From Leptotrichia trevisanii DSM 22070 (GTDB lineage: Bacteria; Fusobacteriota; Fusobacteriia; Fusobacteriales; Leptotrichiaceae), in contig NZ_AXVL01000006.1 in NCBI RefSeq assembly GCF_000482505.1, positions 92,641 through 156,640 of the forward strand: a stretch of 64,000 nt of DNA, given 5' to 3'. Below, piece after piece: positions 39,101 through 45,763 of this stretch (positions within the stretch are counted from its first letter, which is position 1; each line of letters opens with the position of its first letter). The translations under genes were made by a program, and so were the position numbers. Under the pieces are notes generated by a model that was not told the DNA's origin, made no database searches, and saw nothing but the letters and a program-made list of their open reading frames with translations.

Positions 39101-41481
39101 TATCCAAGTGATCTATTCCCGTTTACTAGGATATTTCCATCACTTGTAATATCAATTCTTCCTACTTTATTTTCTGTTGTTCCAGCTCCGCCTGTTCTCT
39201 TATTTCTAATATAATTATTTCCATCAACTACAGCACCATAATTCTCTTCAGCACCAGAGTCTATTGTAATATTTCCTTTTACAGTTACCGATCCTTCTTT
39301 TTGGATTCTAGCTCCAGCACTTTTTGTCGCATATTGTCCTATATTAACATTTCCGTCTAATTCAATTCCGTGTGTTCCAACTATAGTTCCTTTATTTTGT
39401 CTTGCATAATCATCATATTCATTCGTATCTACTGGTGTCGTCTGAACTTCTGCATAAACTCCTATCGCTCCATCAACTTTTCCAGTAGTAGCTGTTTTTG
39501 TTCCAACTTTTTCATAATTATTATCAGTTAAAGTTGTTGGATTTACTGTACCAATATTTATAACCCCTTGTGATGTATTGTAAACTCCCTGTATATTATG
39601 AAGTAATCCAATCCCAATAGAAGTATCACTATTTACATTAATAGTTCCAGAATTTACAATTTTACTTTCAAACTTAGAATCTTTTGTACTTGCAAATTTT
39701 CCACCTCTTCCAACTATAGTTCCTGCATCAGAATTAGCTTTATAATTATCATAAGTTACAACTGCTGTTTGTCTTGGGTTTCCTACAGTAGTTATCCCAT
39801 AACTTCCATAACCATTCAATGTTATTGTTCCACCTACATTAGTCCCCGCCATCATATTCAATCCAGATGTTTTATCATTTAAATCTTGATTTGAATTTTC
39901 AGGTTTTAATTGAATACCTGCACTTTCAATCCCAGCTATTACTATTTTCCCTTTATTTATTATTTCATTTCTAGTATTATTACTTGATTTATCATTGTTA
40001 TTAAATCCAAATCCTACTTGATTTTTTAAAACATTATTTACAGAACCTTTTCCAAATCCAATAATATTTCCATTTTCTCCATTTATAATTTTTATATTTG
40101 CAACTTTATCAATATTAGAAAATTCAGAGCCTGTATTTACACTAGTTGATGGAGAGTATCTCGTATGAGTTCCCTGGACATCTATTCCAACTGTTGCATT
40201 ATTTTTTAAATTTATCGTTCCAGAAAATGTAAACGGTGCATAATTACTATCGTCAACTCCTTCATCTATATCAAAAGCTCTTGTATTTGTTCCAGTTACA
40301 TTTACTGTTACTTTCTCAAATTTATCAAGATTTTTTACATATCCCCAACTGGAAATCCAATCTCCTGTTGGAAATCCAGTTGCTGCAGGATTTCCATTTG
40401 TAGTAACCTCAATTGTTTTATTATTTAAAGTATTGTCATAACTTCGACTATGATATTTACGGCCTGGTTCACTACTTTCTCCCGCTGCTCCTATACTAAA
40501 GTTTACCGGATTTACTGCATCAAATTGTGGTGTATTAACAGTTACTGCTTTCGGTTTAGTTACACTTATTGTACTAACTTCTGAAACATTTGGAGCATCA
40601 ATGTTCAATGGGCTCACAGACGGAGTTGGTGGAGTAATTGACAAAGTTAATTCTGGAGGTGTTATATTTACTCCTATCGTCGGTGCTGACAAATTCATTG
40701 AGATAGTCGGTACTGTCACTGTAGGTGGTGTATCGGGTTCCTGTGGATTTGGCACTTCAATTTTTACAGGATTGAGTGTAGGCAGTATAATTGAAGGTGC
40801 TGTTATCGGTGTAGTCACACTCAAATTAATCGCAGGACGCACTACTTCCCTTGGCATATCAATTTGTGGATTAATTGCTATTTCCTCTTTTGTAACAGAT
40901 TTTGGACGTACATTTGCCATTATCTGAATTTCCACTTCCGGTTCCTGAACGTGTAACAATGAAGCCAGCCCATAAGCTCTTGAATCCACATTTGAAGAAT
41001 TTAATGCCGCTTTCCCAAATCCTTTACGTCTATTTGACAAAATTCCATTATCTGCCCAGTTTCCACGGGTAAAGATTCCATTAAACGGATATTTTGTAGC
41101 TTTATCTCCTCTACCTTTGTAAGTTCCGTTGCTATTTGATATAAAAGTATTTGCCCCAAATTGCCATGAAGCCCATTTTGATTTTACAACCTGATCCCCT
41201 TGTTCCATTAATTGAACCAATTCTAAATTTAAGTCTTCTATTGCCTCTTCATTCGCTTTTTTCTTTTTCTTAATTGCAGTACGTGTCTTATCAGCCGACA
41301 TTACCAGCTCCTTGTTCATACGCTCATAAAGAACATTTGAAGATGTGTTCAAACCAATCGAAAACGTTATCATCCCTGTTATCAAATACGAAAACAGCAG
41401 TGATTCCGTGTATTTTACATTTTTTGCCCTTTTCGCAAAGGCTTTCAAATCTTTTTTTGCCTGTTTTAAATTGTTACTCAT
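30157..41481 (-). CDS. Giant fusobacterial autotransporter (3774 residues) with repetitive passenger
   Basis: Type V secreted surface protein of exceptional size. The basic N-terminus (LKQAKKDLKAFAKRAKNVKY) precedes a hydrophobic secretion segment (about 26-48) and the conserved LVQLMEQGDQVVKSKWASWQ region. Residues of about 180-330 are proline-rich with repeated TPP and P(T/S)xxxP spacing. The passenger from about 340 to 3400 is a long beta-helix of 20- to 25-residue repeats such as SAGIYGKNxSxITNxGxI. The last 300 residues or so form the barrel, almost the same as in the 2118-residue protein, and end in GGIGFRVIY. ATG 41479-41481 has AAAGGAG upstream. No frameshift or stop interrupts the reading frame. 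Probably an adhesin; ligand unknown. The passenger repeats could vary by slippage or recombination. Confidence 0.9.
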   Translation of the reverse strand: MSNNLKQAKKDLKAFAKRAKNVKYTESLLFSYLITGMITFSIGLNTSSNVLYERMNKELVMSADKTRTAIKKKKKANEEAIEDLNLELVQLMEQGDQVVKSKWASWQFGANTFISNSNGTYKGRGDKATKYPFNGIFTRGNWADNGILSNRRKGFGKAALNSSNVDSRAYGLASLLHVQEPEVEIQIMANVRPKSVTKEEIAINPQIDMPREVVRPAINLSVTTPITAPSIILPTLNPVKIEVPNPQEPDTPPTVTVPTISMNLSAPTIGVNITPPELTLSITPPTPSVSPLNIDAPNVSEVSTISVTKPKAVTVNTPQFDAVNPVNFSIGAAGESSEPGRKYHSRSYDNTLNNKTIEVTTNGNPAATGFPTGDWISSWGYVKNLDKFEKVTVNVTGTNTRAFDIDEGVDDSNYAPFTFSGTINLKNNATVGIDVQGTHTRYSPSTSVNTGSEFSNIDKVANIKIINGENGNIIGFGKGSVNNVLKNQVGFGFNNNDKSSNNTRNEIINKGKIVIAGIESAGIQLKPENSNQDLNDKTSGLNMMAGTNVGGTITLNGYGSYGITTVGNPRQTAVVTYDNYKANSDAGTIVGRGGKFASTKDSKFESKIVNSGTINVNSDTSIGIGLLHNIQGVYNTSQGVINIGTVNPTTLTDNNYEKVGTKTATTGKVDGAIGVYAEVQTTPVDTNEYDDYARQNKGTIVGTHGIELDGNVNIGQYATKSAGARIQKEGSVTVKGNITIDSGAEENYGAVVDGNNYIRNKRTGGAGTTENKVGRIDITSDGNILVNGNRSLGYVLLKGEGSNAGNITVNAKNSLGFYGNKGKFENSGTITTTGEESHAVVLQNTGSGTTPTATQTLTFNNTGNITVNTAGTVGIYAQDGSKFTHTGSGKKITAGAGAVGIYTIGSGTTGTISSEIKVNGSTDKTGIGVYSDGNSVTTFNSGAKLTLGPKTVGLYSANPDKLKDTFVVNGLEASLDNGAVLAYAGAGTTFAGTKEVLQNITVTKMGDNSAILYGDEGSKLNIDTDIPITTKYSNLSDSAQFLVMNKGTAKIDTGKTITSNLKTTVSGLKNSTITNAGTLALTGKDEAVGFYLNNSTIANTGTITTANKSSVGIYGKASSTLTNNNVITTSGNKSVGIFADNSTVKNKKKTGTITTDGIITTNGTNSAGIYGKNNSTITNEWKITTEETDSAGVYADNSNVTNNSGATILAKKGSSAGIYAVSNNSNGNSVLNQGAINIGMSGTTETKGVGIYAQTNDSGTLSVTNQQEIQVEMANSVGIYGKNATGTLTITNERNITSGVVEGVIGIMAEKAKVTNATPNGMIQLAGKKSVGIYGKNESEIENSGNILLQNTKSDSASVGILADNSKAANTSTGTITVKGGASAGLLGQNGATLSNAGTVTMEGDKSAGIYAENSTSSNAGTINVEGNKSAGIFAKITDNVTRNIINTGTIELKPGSATPSSSESAGMYAEIGSGAAGITTLDNQNKITVGQEKSAGMFVKNAQGNANTKGKAVNNATTGIIDLNVASTVGIFTDNAIGQNDNVINVKDGNSAGMYGINDSEITNNKNINISHKNSAGMYAINSGAVNEANGVITITVTGSGSNDNGSAAMYSKLTKNATPIIRAATKDYTILNKGKINLQSDLRNVGMYGETEGGIDYKLTLQNNDEINIAAGSLKSVGIFASNNVNNGVNKIEAINSSTGKITVNSEESIGISAVKSTVDNSGTITMNGKKSAGIYGKSGSEVTNNKDIEMKEQESAGIYLENSNTTNAAAGKITVDKGASAGIYGKFTKDATENNTIVNNGKIILSATSGQVQSAGIYGELDDSTTKKLTITNTNEIDVSMKQSVGIFGANATNNRDNLVSNNEKEIKVNSEESVGMLSDNSLANNKDKIIVNNKKSTGMYGKNGSLITNDSGAEIEITGTGESGIGIYATGKNTATSKITEGVNKGTVTVKGKKGTGMLATDKAKVTNKKEIKGTAESVIGVYGVDDGTAVVNAKDATIELSGEKSTGIFSKDDAKAENSGTINLTSTSKNSVGMFGSASAAGKKISLTNTADGVINIESERSTGMFTKNPGSLTDSVVKNEGTINQNTKNTVGIYTPKSDIQKVGKINLNNNADSSVAVYLSDTAKADTSTGEIDLNNASQNQVAYYVKGTGSADTGALYGGNIGKVKGYGVGIYLDGGILDANTSKLDYTVNGMNGNGLIGLLMKGATADISAYNRGIKVGDSVIGGLKDFYAIGIYTDGQGTSGTPKVISTAITTGSNGVGLFAENSSHIKYTGTMNIGANGTAGTGIYVGNGGDGTKASTVTIDSGADIKLNGKNGVGAIATTKATINFESGAKIEFGGDGVGIFGQKGAIINDNGGTLVTNGHSVERTRVTEGSSVTSKNLTVAAGNALDTGNILSHVINGEAILQTGVTVEAKPATKNIIGLMADGNSNPSLSWVGTAGYDAENKGKLDLSNAETSTAMYLDSARGLNSKDILVGNKSTGIYGIYKNTTPVYSAAPAGTVNIGTITTTANSKITIGDESSAIYSIGYDKVENKGEIAGKDKSVGIYAKNTATSSKVINVVNEGNITLGKGAAGIYIAPETTNASNATVVNGGNITVGDSTFNSGGSVESTSVGIFVKNKTNLTTTGNITVGNKGFALYGNDSTLTVNGGNYNFANNGSLAYLENNAVLNYNNAGTLTTSSEPMLYLINSKAQMNNNDIVVSSKGTGIYMAGTSTFGGWNNMTLNNGSTGIYVDNSNAAIDGKKITGVSNKAKGIVSINSNVTNKADMKFSNDDSVGIFSQNKSGAAKTIVNSGNIDITGKRSIAAYLEGTSDQTFENSGTINVDRTATSVKNDSTVGIYAQNGSVINIKNSGTINVGEASFGVYSLSENGNVETTGSSVINVVDKAIGVYKKGGNVNVGGTVNVANHVATGANSEPVGVYGTSGVTINDTTSNFTVGDKSYGVILANPGMNKTNVYSNSASSNVTLGKEATFIYTEGASKVINNATITSGTNGKIIAIYGKDGANIVNNGTIDLSQGIGNQGIFVTGASNAVNKGIIKVGKTDKSDPNNIVYGIGMAAVGGASISNERDIYVSGHLSIGMYGDDRGTTLRNSGNIYLDASKATASDKIQTMMGVFVNNGAKFVNRGNITTTGSYHGNSNVQGLVGVAVLNGSTLENYGKINIDADSSYGVLIKGTATNKSIIKNYGEININGSKSYGVRYDGNSQGTAGDLPIAANATPGNVLPALNSGAGSITSGNGAKDYYAPTDPSKTVGGVGIVQLPNGRLAIQKNGVTLNDSQVQTLDYTTPQTNYAFSNFGVYVDTLGRTRPININGANSLGINSDLLIGTEFSVLTNSKNVIIGKKILQPFLNQINSGIFNFTPYSASLTWIATPEVDPATQQISRVLMTKIPYTAFVDRKTNEYNFTDGLEQRYDVNSLDSREKELFNKLNTIGNSEEALLAQAIDEMMGHQYGNVQQRIFETGNLLNKEFGYLRNEWDTKSKNSNKIKAFGMKGEYKTDTAGIIDYKNKAYGFAYLNENETVKLGESTGWYAGAVRNRFDFSDIGRSKEDQNIVKAGIFKSMPLGKDHNNNLNWTVSAEGFVGTGEMKRKFLVVDDIFEAKSEYRSYGFGLKNELRKNIRTSERTSISPYGSLKFEYGKFDGIKENTGQMRLEVKANDYYSIKPEVGIEFKYQQPMAVRTTFVAKLGLAYENELGKVGDVNNQGRVRYTTAGWFDIRGEKDDRRGNGKADLNLGIENTRFGVTVNAGYDTKGENVRGGIGFRVIY
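33000..38350 (-). repeat. Dense degenerate tandem repeats in the giant autotransporter passenger
   Basis: The plus strand shows many near copies of CCATAAATTCCTGCTGA (encoding the reverse SAGIYG), for example near 36120, 36270, 37185 and 37255. Each copy is spaced about 60 to 200 bases apart. The repeats are degenerate at the protein level (SAGIYG, SVGIYG, STGMYG, SAGMYA). Boundaries are approximate; similar repeats occur more sparsely outside. Confidence 0.75.
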
Positions 41482-42078
41482 ACTTTCTCCTTTTTTACTT
41501 TATTTTTCAAAATTAGACAGAAAAACACATAATTTTCTAATTATTTCACTATCTAATTTATCATTTTTAAATTTTTAAATTTTTAAATCTTTATGACTCT
41601 GTAATAATTACAATCTAAAATGTTTACATAATTATAGCCAATCAATCTAAAATATTTAATAGTGTATCCAACTTTATTCAAAATCATGCAAAAAATAAGG
41701 AAACTATGAATTTGAGCAAAGTTGCATAATAACTTATGAATTTATACTAAAATTATTTTAAAACTGAACTCAAAAATTGTAAATTAAGTCCTAAATTAAT
41801 ATGATTTTGTGTTAAATTAATTTTAAAATATTCAAAGTATATTCCAAAAGTTTTACTATAATAATTTTAAATTGATTGACTTTTTAAATTATATTATTTT
41901 AATTTTCAATTATAATTCAAATTTAAATCTAAAATTTGTTTCGTTTTCGTACTATTATAACATTTTTTTATTTCTATTACAACAAAAAAATCTCTCTTTT
42001 TATATAAATTTTAGAGAGATTTCTTTAATATTGTTATTTTTTAACTGTATATTACATTATTTTTTGATTATAAGACGT
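41482..42078. other. Intergenic region between gpmI and the giant autotransporter
   Basis: A 597-base AT-rich gap. It holds the ribosome binding site of the autotransporter, a short direct repeat AAATTTTTAAA near 41566-41590, a TATAAT-like box near 41629-41634 without a good -35, and the gpmI terminator. The centre, about 41650-41940, contains no ORF or structure I can support. Confidence 0.5.
41984..42022 (-). terminator. Strong terminator after gpmI
   Basis: On the minus strand AAATCTCTCT and AGAGAGATTT form a perfect 10-bp stem (42013-42022 with 41988-41997), followed by TTTTTTT. It lies 57 bases past the gpmI stop. Confidence 0.85.
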
Positions 42079-43614
42079 TTATTTTATAATTAATGTACTT
42101 CCATCCATTTCAGCCGGTTTTTCCAATCCTAATAAATCAAGCATTGTTGGAGTGATGTCAGCCAATTTTCCGTCTGTTCTCAATTTTGCATCTTTCATAT
42201 CATTTGTAATGAAGATAAATGGAACTGGATTTACAGTATGTGCTGTGTGAGGTTCTCCAGTTTCAGGATTTACCAATAAATCAGCATTTCCGTGATCCGC
42301 AGTAATTAATACCGCACCATCAAGTTCCAGCACTTTCCTTACAATTTGTCCCGTACAATTATCCACAGCTTGACAAGCCTGAATAACAGCATCAACATTT
42401 CCTGTATGTCCAACCATATCAGGATTTGCAAAGTTTAATACAACTGTATCAACTTTTCCAGTATTTAACTCTTCAATTAATCTTTCTTTAACTTTGTAAG
42501 CACTCATTTCAGGCTGCAAGTCATAAGTTGCAACTTTTGGTGAATCAGACAATAATCTTATTTCCCCTGGATATGGTTCTTCTTTTCCACCGTTGAAGAA
42601 GAATGTAACGTGTGCATATTTTTCAGTTTCTGCTGTTCTTACTTGAATCAATCCAGCTTCTGATACCACTTCCCCAAATCCGTTTACAATTGTTTCAGGC
42701 GGGAATGCCACTGGTGAACTGAATGTCGCATCATATTGAGCCATTGTAGCAAAGTTCACTTTAGGATAAACTTTTCTTGCAAATCCAGTAAACTCAGGAT
42801 CAACAAATGTTCTAGTCAACTGTCTAGCTCTATCAGGCCTAAAGTTTGCAAAAATTACACCATCCCCATCTTTAATCAATCCATTGTCTTTTGAACCAAT
42901 TTTCACAGGTTTTACAAATTCGTCTGTAATTCCTTCTGCATAGGAGTTTCTAATGGCTTCATCAGCAGTAGCAGCCAAGTTTCCGTCTCCAGAAGTCAAG
43001 GCATTGTAGGCAAGTTCCACTCTGTCCCAGTTATTATCCCTATCCATTGCATAGTATCTTCCAACAACTGTAGCGATTTTTCCTACACCAAGTTCATCCA
43101 ACGCTTTTTGCAACTGTGCCAAGTATTCCACTCCACTTTCAGGGGCAGTATCTCTTCCATCCATAATCGCATGAACATAAACTTCTGTAAGGCCTTTTTT
43201 CTTAGCCATATCAACTAATCCAATTATATGGTTAATGTGACAATGAACCCCACCATCAGAAGTCAATCCTGTAATATGTAAAGCTTTTCCGTTCGCTTTT
43301 GTAGTTTCCATAATATTTGATAACACTTCATTCTCTAAAATTGTACCTTCTTTAATAGCCTTTGAAATTTTTGGCAGCATTTGATAAACTACTCTTCCCG
43401 CACCAATATTTGTATGCCCAACTTCTGAATTTCCAAACTGTCCCTCAGGCAGTCCTACAAATTCTCCATCTGCTCTCAATTCAGTATGAGGATACTCTTT
43501 AAGATAATTGTTAAAATTAACTGGATGTGCCAATTTCACCCCATCAACTTCATTATCATGATGGTTCATTCCCCATCCATCCAAAATTATTAAAACCACT
43601 GGTTTTTTCTTCAT
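42079..43614 (-). CDS. gpmI: 2,3-bisphosphoglycerate-independent phosphoglycerate mutase
   Basis: Interconverts 3-phosphoglycerate and 2-phosphoglycerate in glycolysis; a manganese-dependent member of the alkaline phosphatase superfamily. The protein is 511 residues, normal for GpmI. Markers: VVLIILDGWGMN near the start (metal Asp), the phospho-serine site NSEVGHTNIGAGRVVYQ, MDGRDTAPESG, VVGRYYAMDRDNNWDR, NFANPDMVGHTG and ITADHGNAD with metal-binding Asp and His. I start at ATG 43612-43614, nine bases after AAGGA; two upstream ATGs are too close to that site. A promoter lies at 43663-43691. Assignment is firm. Confidence 0.97.
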   Translation of the reverse strand: MKKKPVVLIILDGWGMNHHDNEVDGVKLAHPVNFNNYLKEYPHTELRADGEFVGLPEGQFGNSEVGHTNIGAGRVVYQMLPKISKAIKEGTILENEVLSNIMETTKANGKALHITGLTSDGGVHCHINHIIGLVDMAKKKGLTEVYVHAIMDGRDTAPESGVEYLAQLQKALDELGVGKIATVVGRYYAMDRDNNWDRVELAYNALTSGDGNLAATADEAIRNSYAEGITDEFVKPVKIGSKDNGLIKDGDGVIFANFRPDRARQLTRTFVDPEFTGFARKVYPKVNFATMAQYDATFSSPVAFPPETIVNGFGEVVSEAGLIQVRTAETEKYAHVTFFFNGGKEEPYPGEIRLLSDSPKVATYDLQPEMSAYKVKERLIEELNTGKVDTVVLNFANPDMVGHTGNVDAVIQACQAVDNCTGQIVRKVLELDGAVLITADHGNADLLVNPETGEPHTAHTVNPVPFIFITNDMKDAKLRTDGKLADITPTMLDLLGLEKPAEMDGSTLIIK

Positions 43615-43662
43615 AAGCATTCTTCCTTCCATTTTTTTAAATAACTTTCTTTTTCTATATCT

Positions 43663-43691
43663 ATTATACAGATTTTTTAGAAATTTATCAA
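43663..43691 (-). promoter_or_regulatory. Predicted promoter of gpmI
   Basis: On the minus strand, TTGATA (43686-43691) and TATAAT (43663-43668) are 17 bases apart, about 50 bases before the gpmI start. Confidence 0.7.
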
Positions 43692-43875
43692 GGAATTTGA
43701 ATAAAAAATTTCTCTCTATCTATTTATATATTTTAGTAAAAAAATTTTAGTAAATAAATGTTTTTTCTATAATTTTTATGTTTTTCTTTTTTATAAAGTA
43801 AGGAAAATCAATCGCCATTTTAATTCACTTATGAACAATTATTTTCAATTAAAATTATAATTCTTTATTTAATAA

Positions 43876-43944
43876 GCAAAATTTCGTTAGAAGAAAGTTT
43901 TGCGTTAAGCGGGGATGCAAGGGCATGGCGTCTGATGCCCTTGC
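43876..43944. repeat. GC-richer tandem hairpin element
   Basis: Two adjacent hairpins stand out in A/T-rich DNA. The first (43876-43903) pairs GCAAAATTTC with GAAAGTTTTGC around GTTAGAA. The second (43917-43944) pairs GCAAGGGCAT perfectly with ATGCCCTTGC around GGCGTCTG. No T-run follows on either strand, so they do not look like simple terminators. This may be a dispersed REP-like repeat or a small structured RNA; both are inferences. Confidence 0.55.
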
Positions 43945-44031
43945 GTTAAAATAAATTAAAATATAAAGGAAAAAATACTTATTAATCAAAATAACTTTTA
44001 ACAGAAAACAGAAAAATTTATTCTTTATAGC

Positions 44032-44060
44032 TTGATTTTTATTGAAAAAAATGATAATAT
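44032..44060 (+). promoter_or_regulatory. Predicted promoter of rpsT
   Basis: TTGATT (44032-44037) and TAATAT (44055-44060) are 17 bases apart. The start point near 44067 gives a leader of about 67 bases. Confidence 0.55.
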
Positions 44061-44133
44061 ATTGTGTAATTTGCATATATTGAATTATATAGCATTTTAT
44101 TTCATAAATAAAAATTATTGAAAGGAGAAATAA

Positions 44134-44400
44134 ATGGCACACTCAAAATCATCTAAAAAAAGAGTTTTTATCGGTGAAAGAAATGCAGCTAGAAACCAAG
44201 CTATTAGAAGCAGAACTAGAACTTTCGTAAAAAAAGTGCTTACTGCTGTTGAAGCTAAAAATGTCGACGAAGCTAAATCAGCATTACAAGTAGCATATAA
44301 AGAATTAGATAAAGCTGTAACAAAAGGTGTTATTAAGAAAAACACTGCATCAAGAAAAAAATCTAGATTAACATTAAAAGTTAATTCATTGGCAAATTAA
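44134..44400 (+). CDS. rpsT: 30S ribosomal protein S20
   Basis: An 88-residue, highly basic 16S rRNA-binding protein of the small subunit. The opening MAHSKSSKKRVFIGERNAA and the ending GVIKKNTASRKKSRLTLKVN are those of bacterial S20. AAAGGAG precedes the ATG. It is a single-gene unit with its own promoter and terminator, as in many bacteria. Confidence 0.96.
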   Translation: MAHSKSSKKRVFIGERNAARNQAIRSRTRTFVKKVLTAVEAKNVDEAKSALQVAYKELDKAVTKGVIKKNTASRKKSRLTLKVNSLAN

Positions 44401-44451
44401 TTTCTTTGCCATTGATTGATTTTAAAAAAATTTTTTTAAGATTAACAAAAC

Positions 44452-44488
44452 AAAAGACTATCCTTCAACCTCTAGATAGTCTTTTTTT
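44452..44488. terminator. Terminator after rpsT, also usable by the converging gene
   Basis: AAAAGACTATC (44452-44462) and GATAGTCTTTTTTT (44475-44488) form a 9-bp or longer stem with a T-run. A short A-run on the other side allows termination of the minus-strand flavodoxin operon as well. Confidence 0.82.
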
Positions 44489-44499
44489 ATTATATAATT

Positions 44500-45129
44500 T
44501 TAATTACTCTTCCTAAACAATTCTCTTATCCTCAAATTATTTTTTCGTGCTTTCAAAATCCATGAAATTGAACCTTGTAAAAAATATAAACTTCTTAGCC
44601 AGTTTGGATTTATATAAATATCTTTTTCACTTTTTAAAGTTAAAATATTGCTGGAAAATTTGGTTAGTGCATTTCCTAAGTTTTTGAGCGGCCCTTGTCC
44701 CAGCGTATATTTTTTCAAATATGGCAATAATTCTCCTGCACCTATGCCAATACCTTGCCCCCATTTTGCTTTGACTTTCTCACACCAGTTTTTCATCTGC
44801 AAAATTGCCAAACGATTTTGTTTCCCTTCATAAAAACCATTATTAACCACACAGTAAACACTAGTTTCCGGATTTACTACTTTTTCCTTCTCAAGTTCTA
44901 CAAGTAATTTTAATAAATTGGAAGGGAGGCCATCAACATACAAGGGAAAAAGAAATATTAAAACATCGCTATTATAAATTTCACTTTTAATCTTATCATT
45001 TAACTTAAAGGAAATTGAATAATATTTTTTTATTTCATTCTCTTTAAGCAGGGATAAAAGATAATTTCCTAATATTTCAGAATTACTTTTAACTGCTTTT
45101 GGACTCCCATTTATTATACTAATTTTCAT
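44500..45129 (-). CDS. Flavodoxin-fold NAD(P)H-dependent oxidoreductase
   Basis: A 209-residue flavodoxin-fold protein. The N-terminal INGSPKAVKSNSEI (5-18) is the FMN-phosphate loop typical of NADPH-dependent FMN reductases. FLFPLYVDGLPSNLLKLL (about 60-77) is the second FMN-contact region. The C-terminal part (KKYTLGQGPLKNLGNALTKF) is seen in small clostridial and fusobacterial family members of unknown substrate. It lies 15 bases after the previous gene and belongs to a TetR-led operon, so it is probably induced by a toxic or redox-active compound. The exact substrate is unknown. Confidence 0.78.
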   Translation of the reverse strand: MKISIINGSPKAVKSNSEILGNYLLSLLKENEIKKYYSISFKLNDKIKSEIYNSDVLIFLFPLYVDGLPSNLLKLLVELEKEKVVNPETSVYCVVNNGFYEGKQNRLAILQMKNWCEKVKAKWGQGIGIGAGELLPYLKKYTLGQGPLKNLGNALTKFSSNILTLKSEKDIYINPNWLRSLYFLQGSISWILKARKNNLRIRELFRKSN

Positions 45130-45144
45130 ATCTTATCATTCTCC

Positions 45145-45684
45145 TTAATTTTCAAAAAAAGAAACCTTAAAATTTTTCACATTCAAATTTATACTGTTAG
45201 CCTTTACTATTTCTTTAGCAACTGCCCTTTCGTTTTGCGTCAAATTTTTTCCGTAAAAATAGACATTCAAGCCAAATTTCGTTTTGTTCCGTGTAATATG
45301 GTGCATTTCCCTATTTTTAATCTTGAAAAATGGCAGTAAATACGGGATTGTCCTGTCCAACACATTTTTTACGAACGGGCTGTAGGAACCGTAAAAACAT
45401 TGACTTATAATAATGATTTTTTCCACTTCTGAGTATAATTTTCCCAAACTTTCATATCCATCCCTAATTTTGCACTTCCCTGGTGTTTTAACCCAGCATT
45501 CAAAACACCCCATACAACTTTTTATTTTTTTGTTATCACAAATTATGGACACATCTTCGTCAATTATTATTTTATCTTGATTTATACTTTCCTTTATTTT
45601 ATCTATAATTTTCTCTTCTCTTTCGATTTCACACTTTAATTTTTCTAATTTATTATCAGTTAAATCGTGTATAATTAATTCCAT
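45145..45684 (-). CDS. Flavodoxin-family protein with iron-sulfur-type cysteine motif
   Basis: A 179-residue flavodoxin-like protein. The motif SCMGCFECWVKTPGKCKIRD (about 55-75) is the CxGCxxCxxxxxGxC pattern found in NADPH-dependent FMN reductases of the iron-sulfur flavoprotein group. IIIISQCFYGSYSPFVKNVLDR follows, the usual flavin-binding loop. The usual N-terminal GSPR phosphate loop is not evident; the opening (MELIIHDLTDNKLEKL) is shortened or changed, which is odd for the family. I start at ATG 45682-45684 after GGAAGG; a GTG three codons earlier overlaps that site. The gene follows the TetR gene and precedes another flavodoxin-fold protein; the two may form a complex. Confidence 0.7.
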   Translation of the reverse strand: MELIIHDLTDNKLEKLKCEIEREEKIIDKIKESINQDKIIIDEDVSIICDNKKIKSCMGCFECWVKTPGKCKIRDGYESLGKLYSEVEKIIIISQCFYGSYSPFVKNVLDRTIPYLLPFFKIKNREMHHITRNKTKFGLNVYFYGKNLTQNERAVAKEIVKANSINLNVKNFKVSFFEN

Positions 45685-45763
45685 ACTGCTCACCTTCCAT
45701 CGTCAATACTCACATTTATTTTAAAAAACAAATCTCAAACTTGAATAATTTTTAAGTTTAATT

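Larger units (their letters stand above)
43615..44133. other. Intergenic region between gpmI and rpsT
   Basis: A 519-base gap between diverging genes. It holds the gpmI promoter (43663-43691), a GC-richer double hairpin (43876-43944) and the rpsT promoter (44032-44060). The remainder is A/T-rich and I see nothing in it. A 95-codon minus-strand ORF here crosses both hairpins and shows no protein-like features. Confidence 0.6.

Noticed and set aside
40601-40927. 108-residue Gly/Val-rich plus-strand ORF
   Set aside because: Complement of the proline-rich region of the giant autotransporter; its Gly richness follows directly from reverse reading of Pro codons.
30157-41481. CRISPR-like repeats within the giant autotransporter
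   Set aside because: The repeated DNA is degenerate, in frame, and encodes beta-helix repeats; no unique spacers of constant length.
43855-44142. 95-residue minus-strand ORF upstream of rpsT
   Set aside because: Crosses two hairpins and the rpsT promoter, with a composition that looks random; no ribosome binding site.
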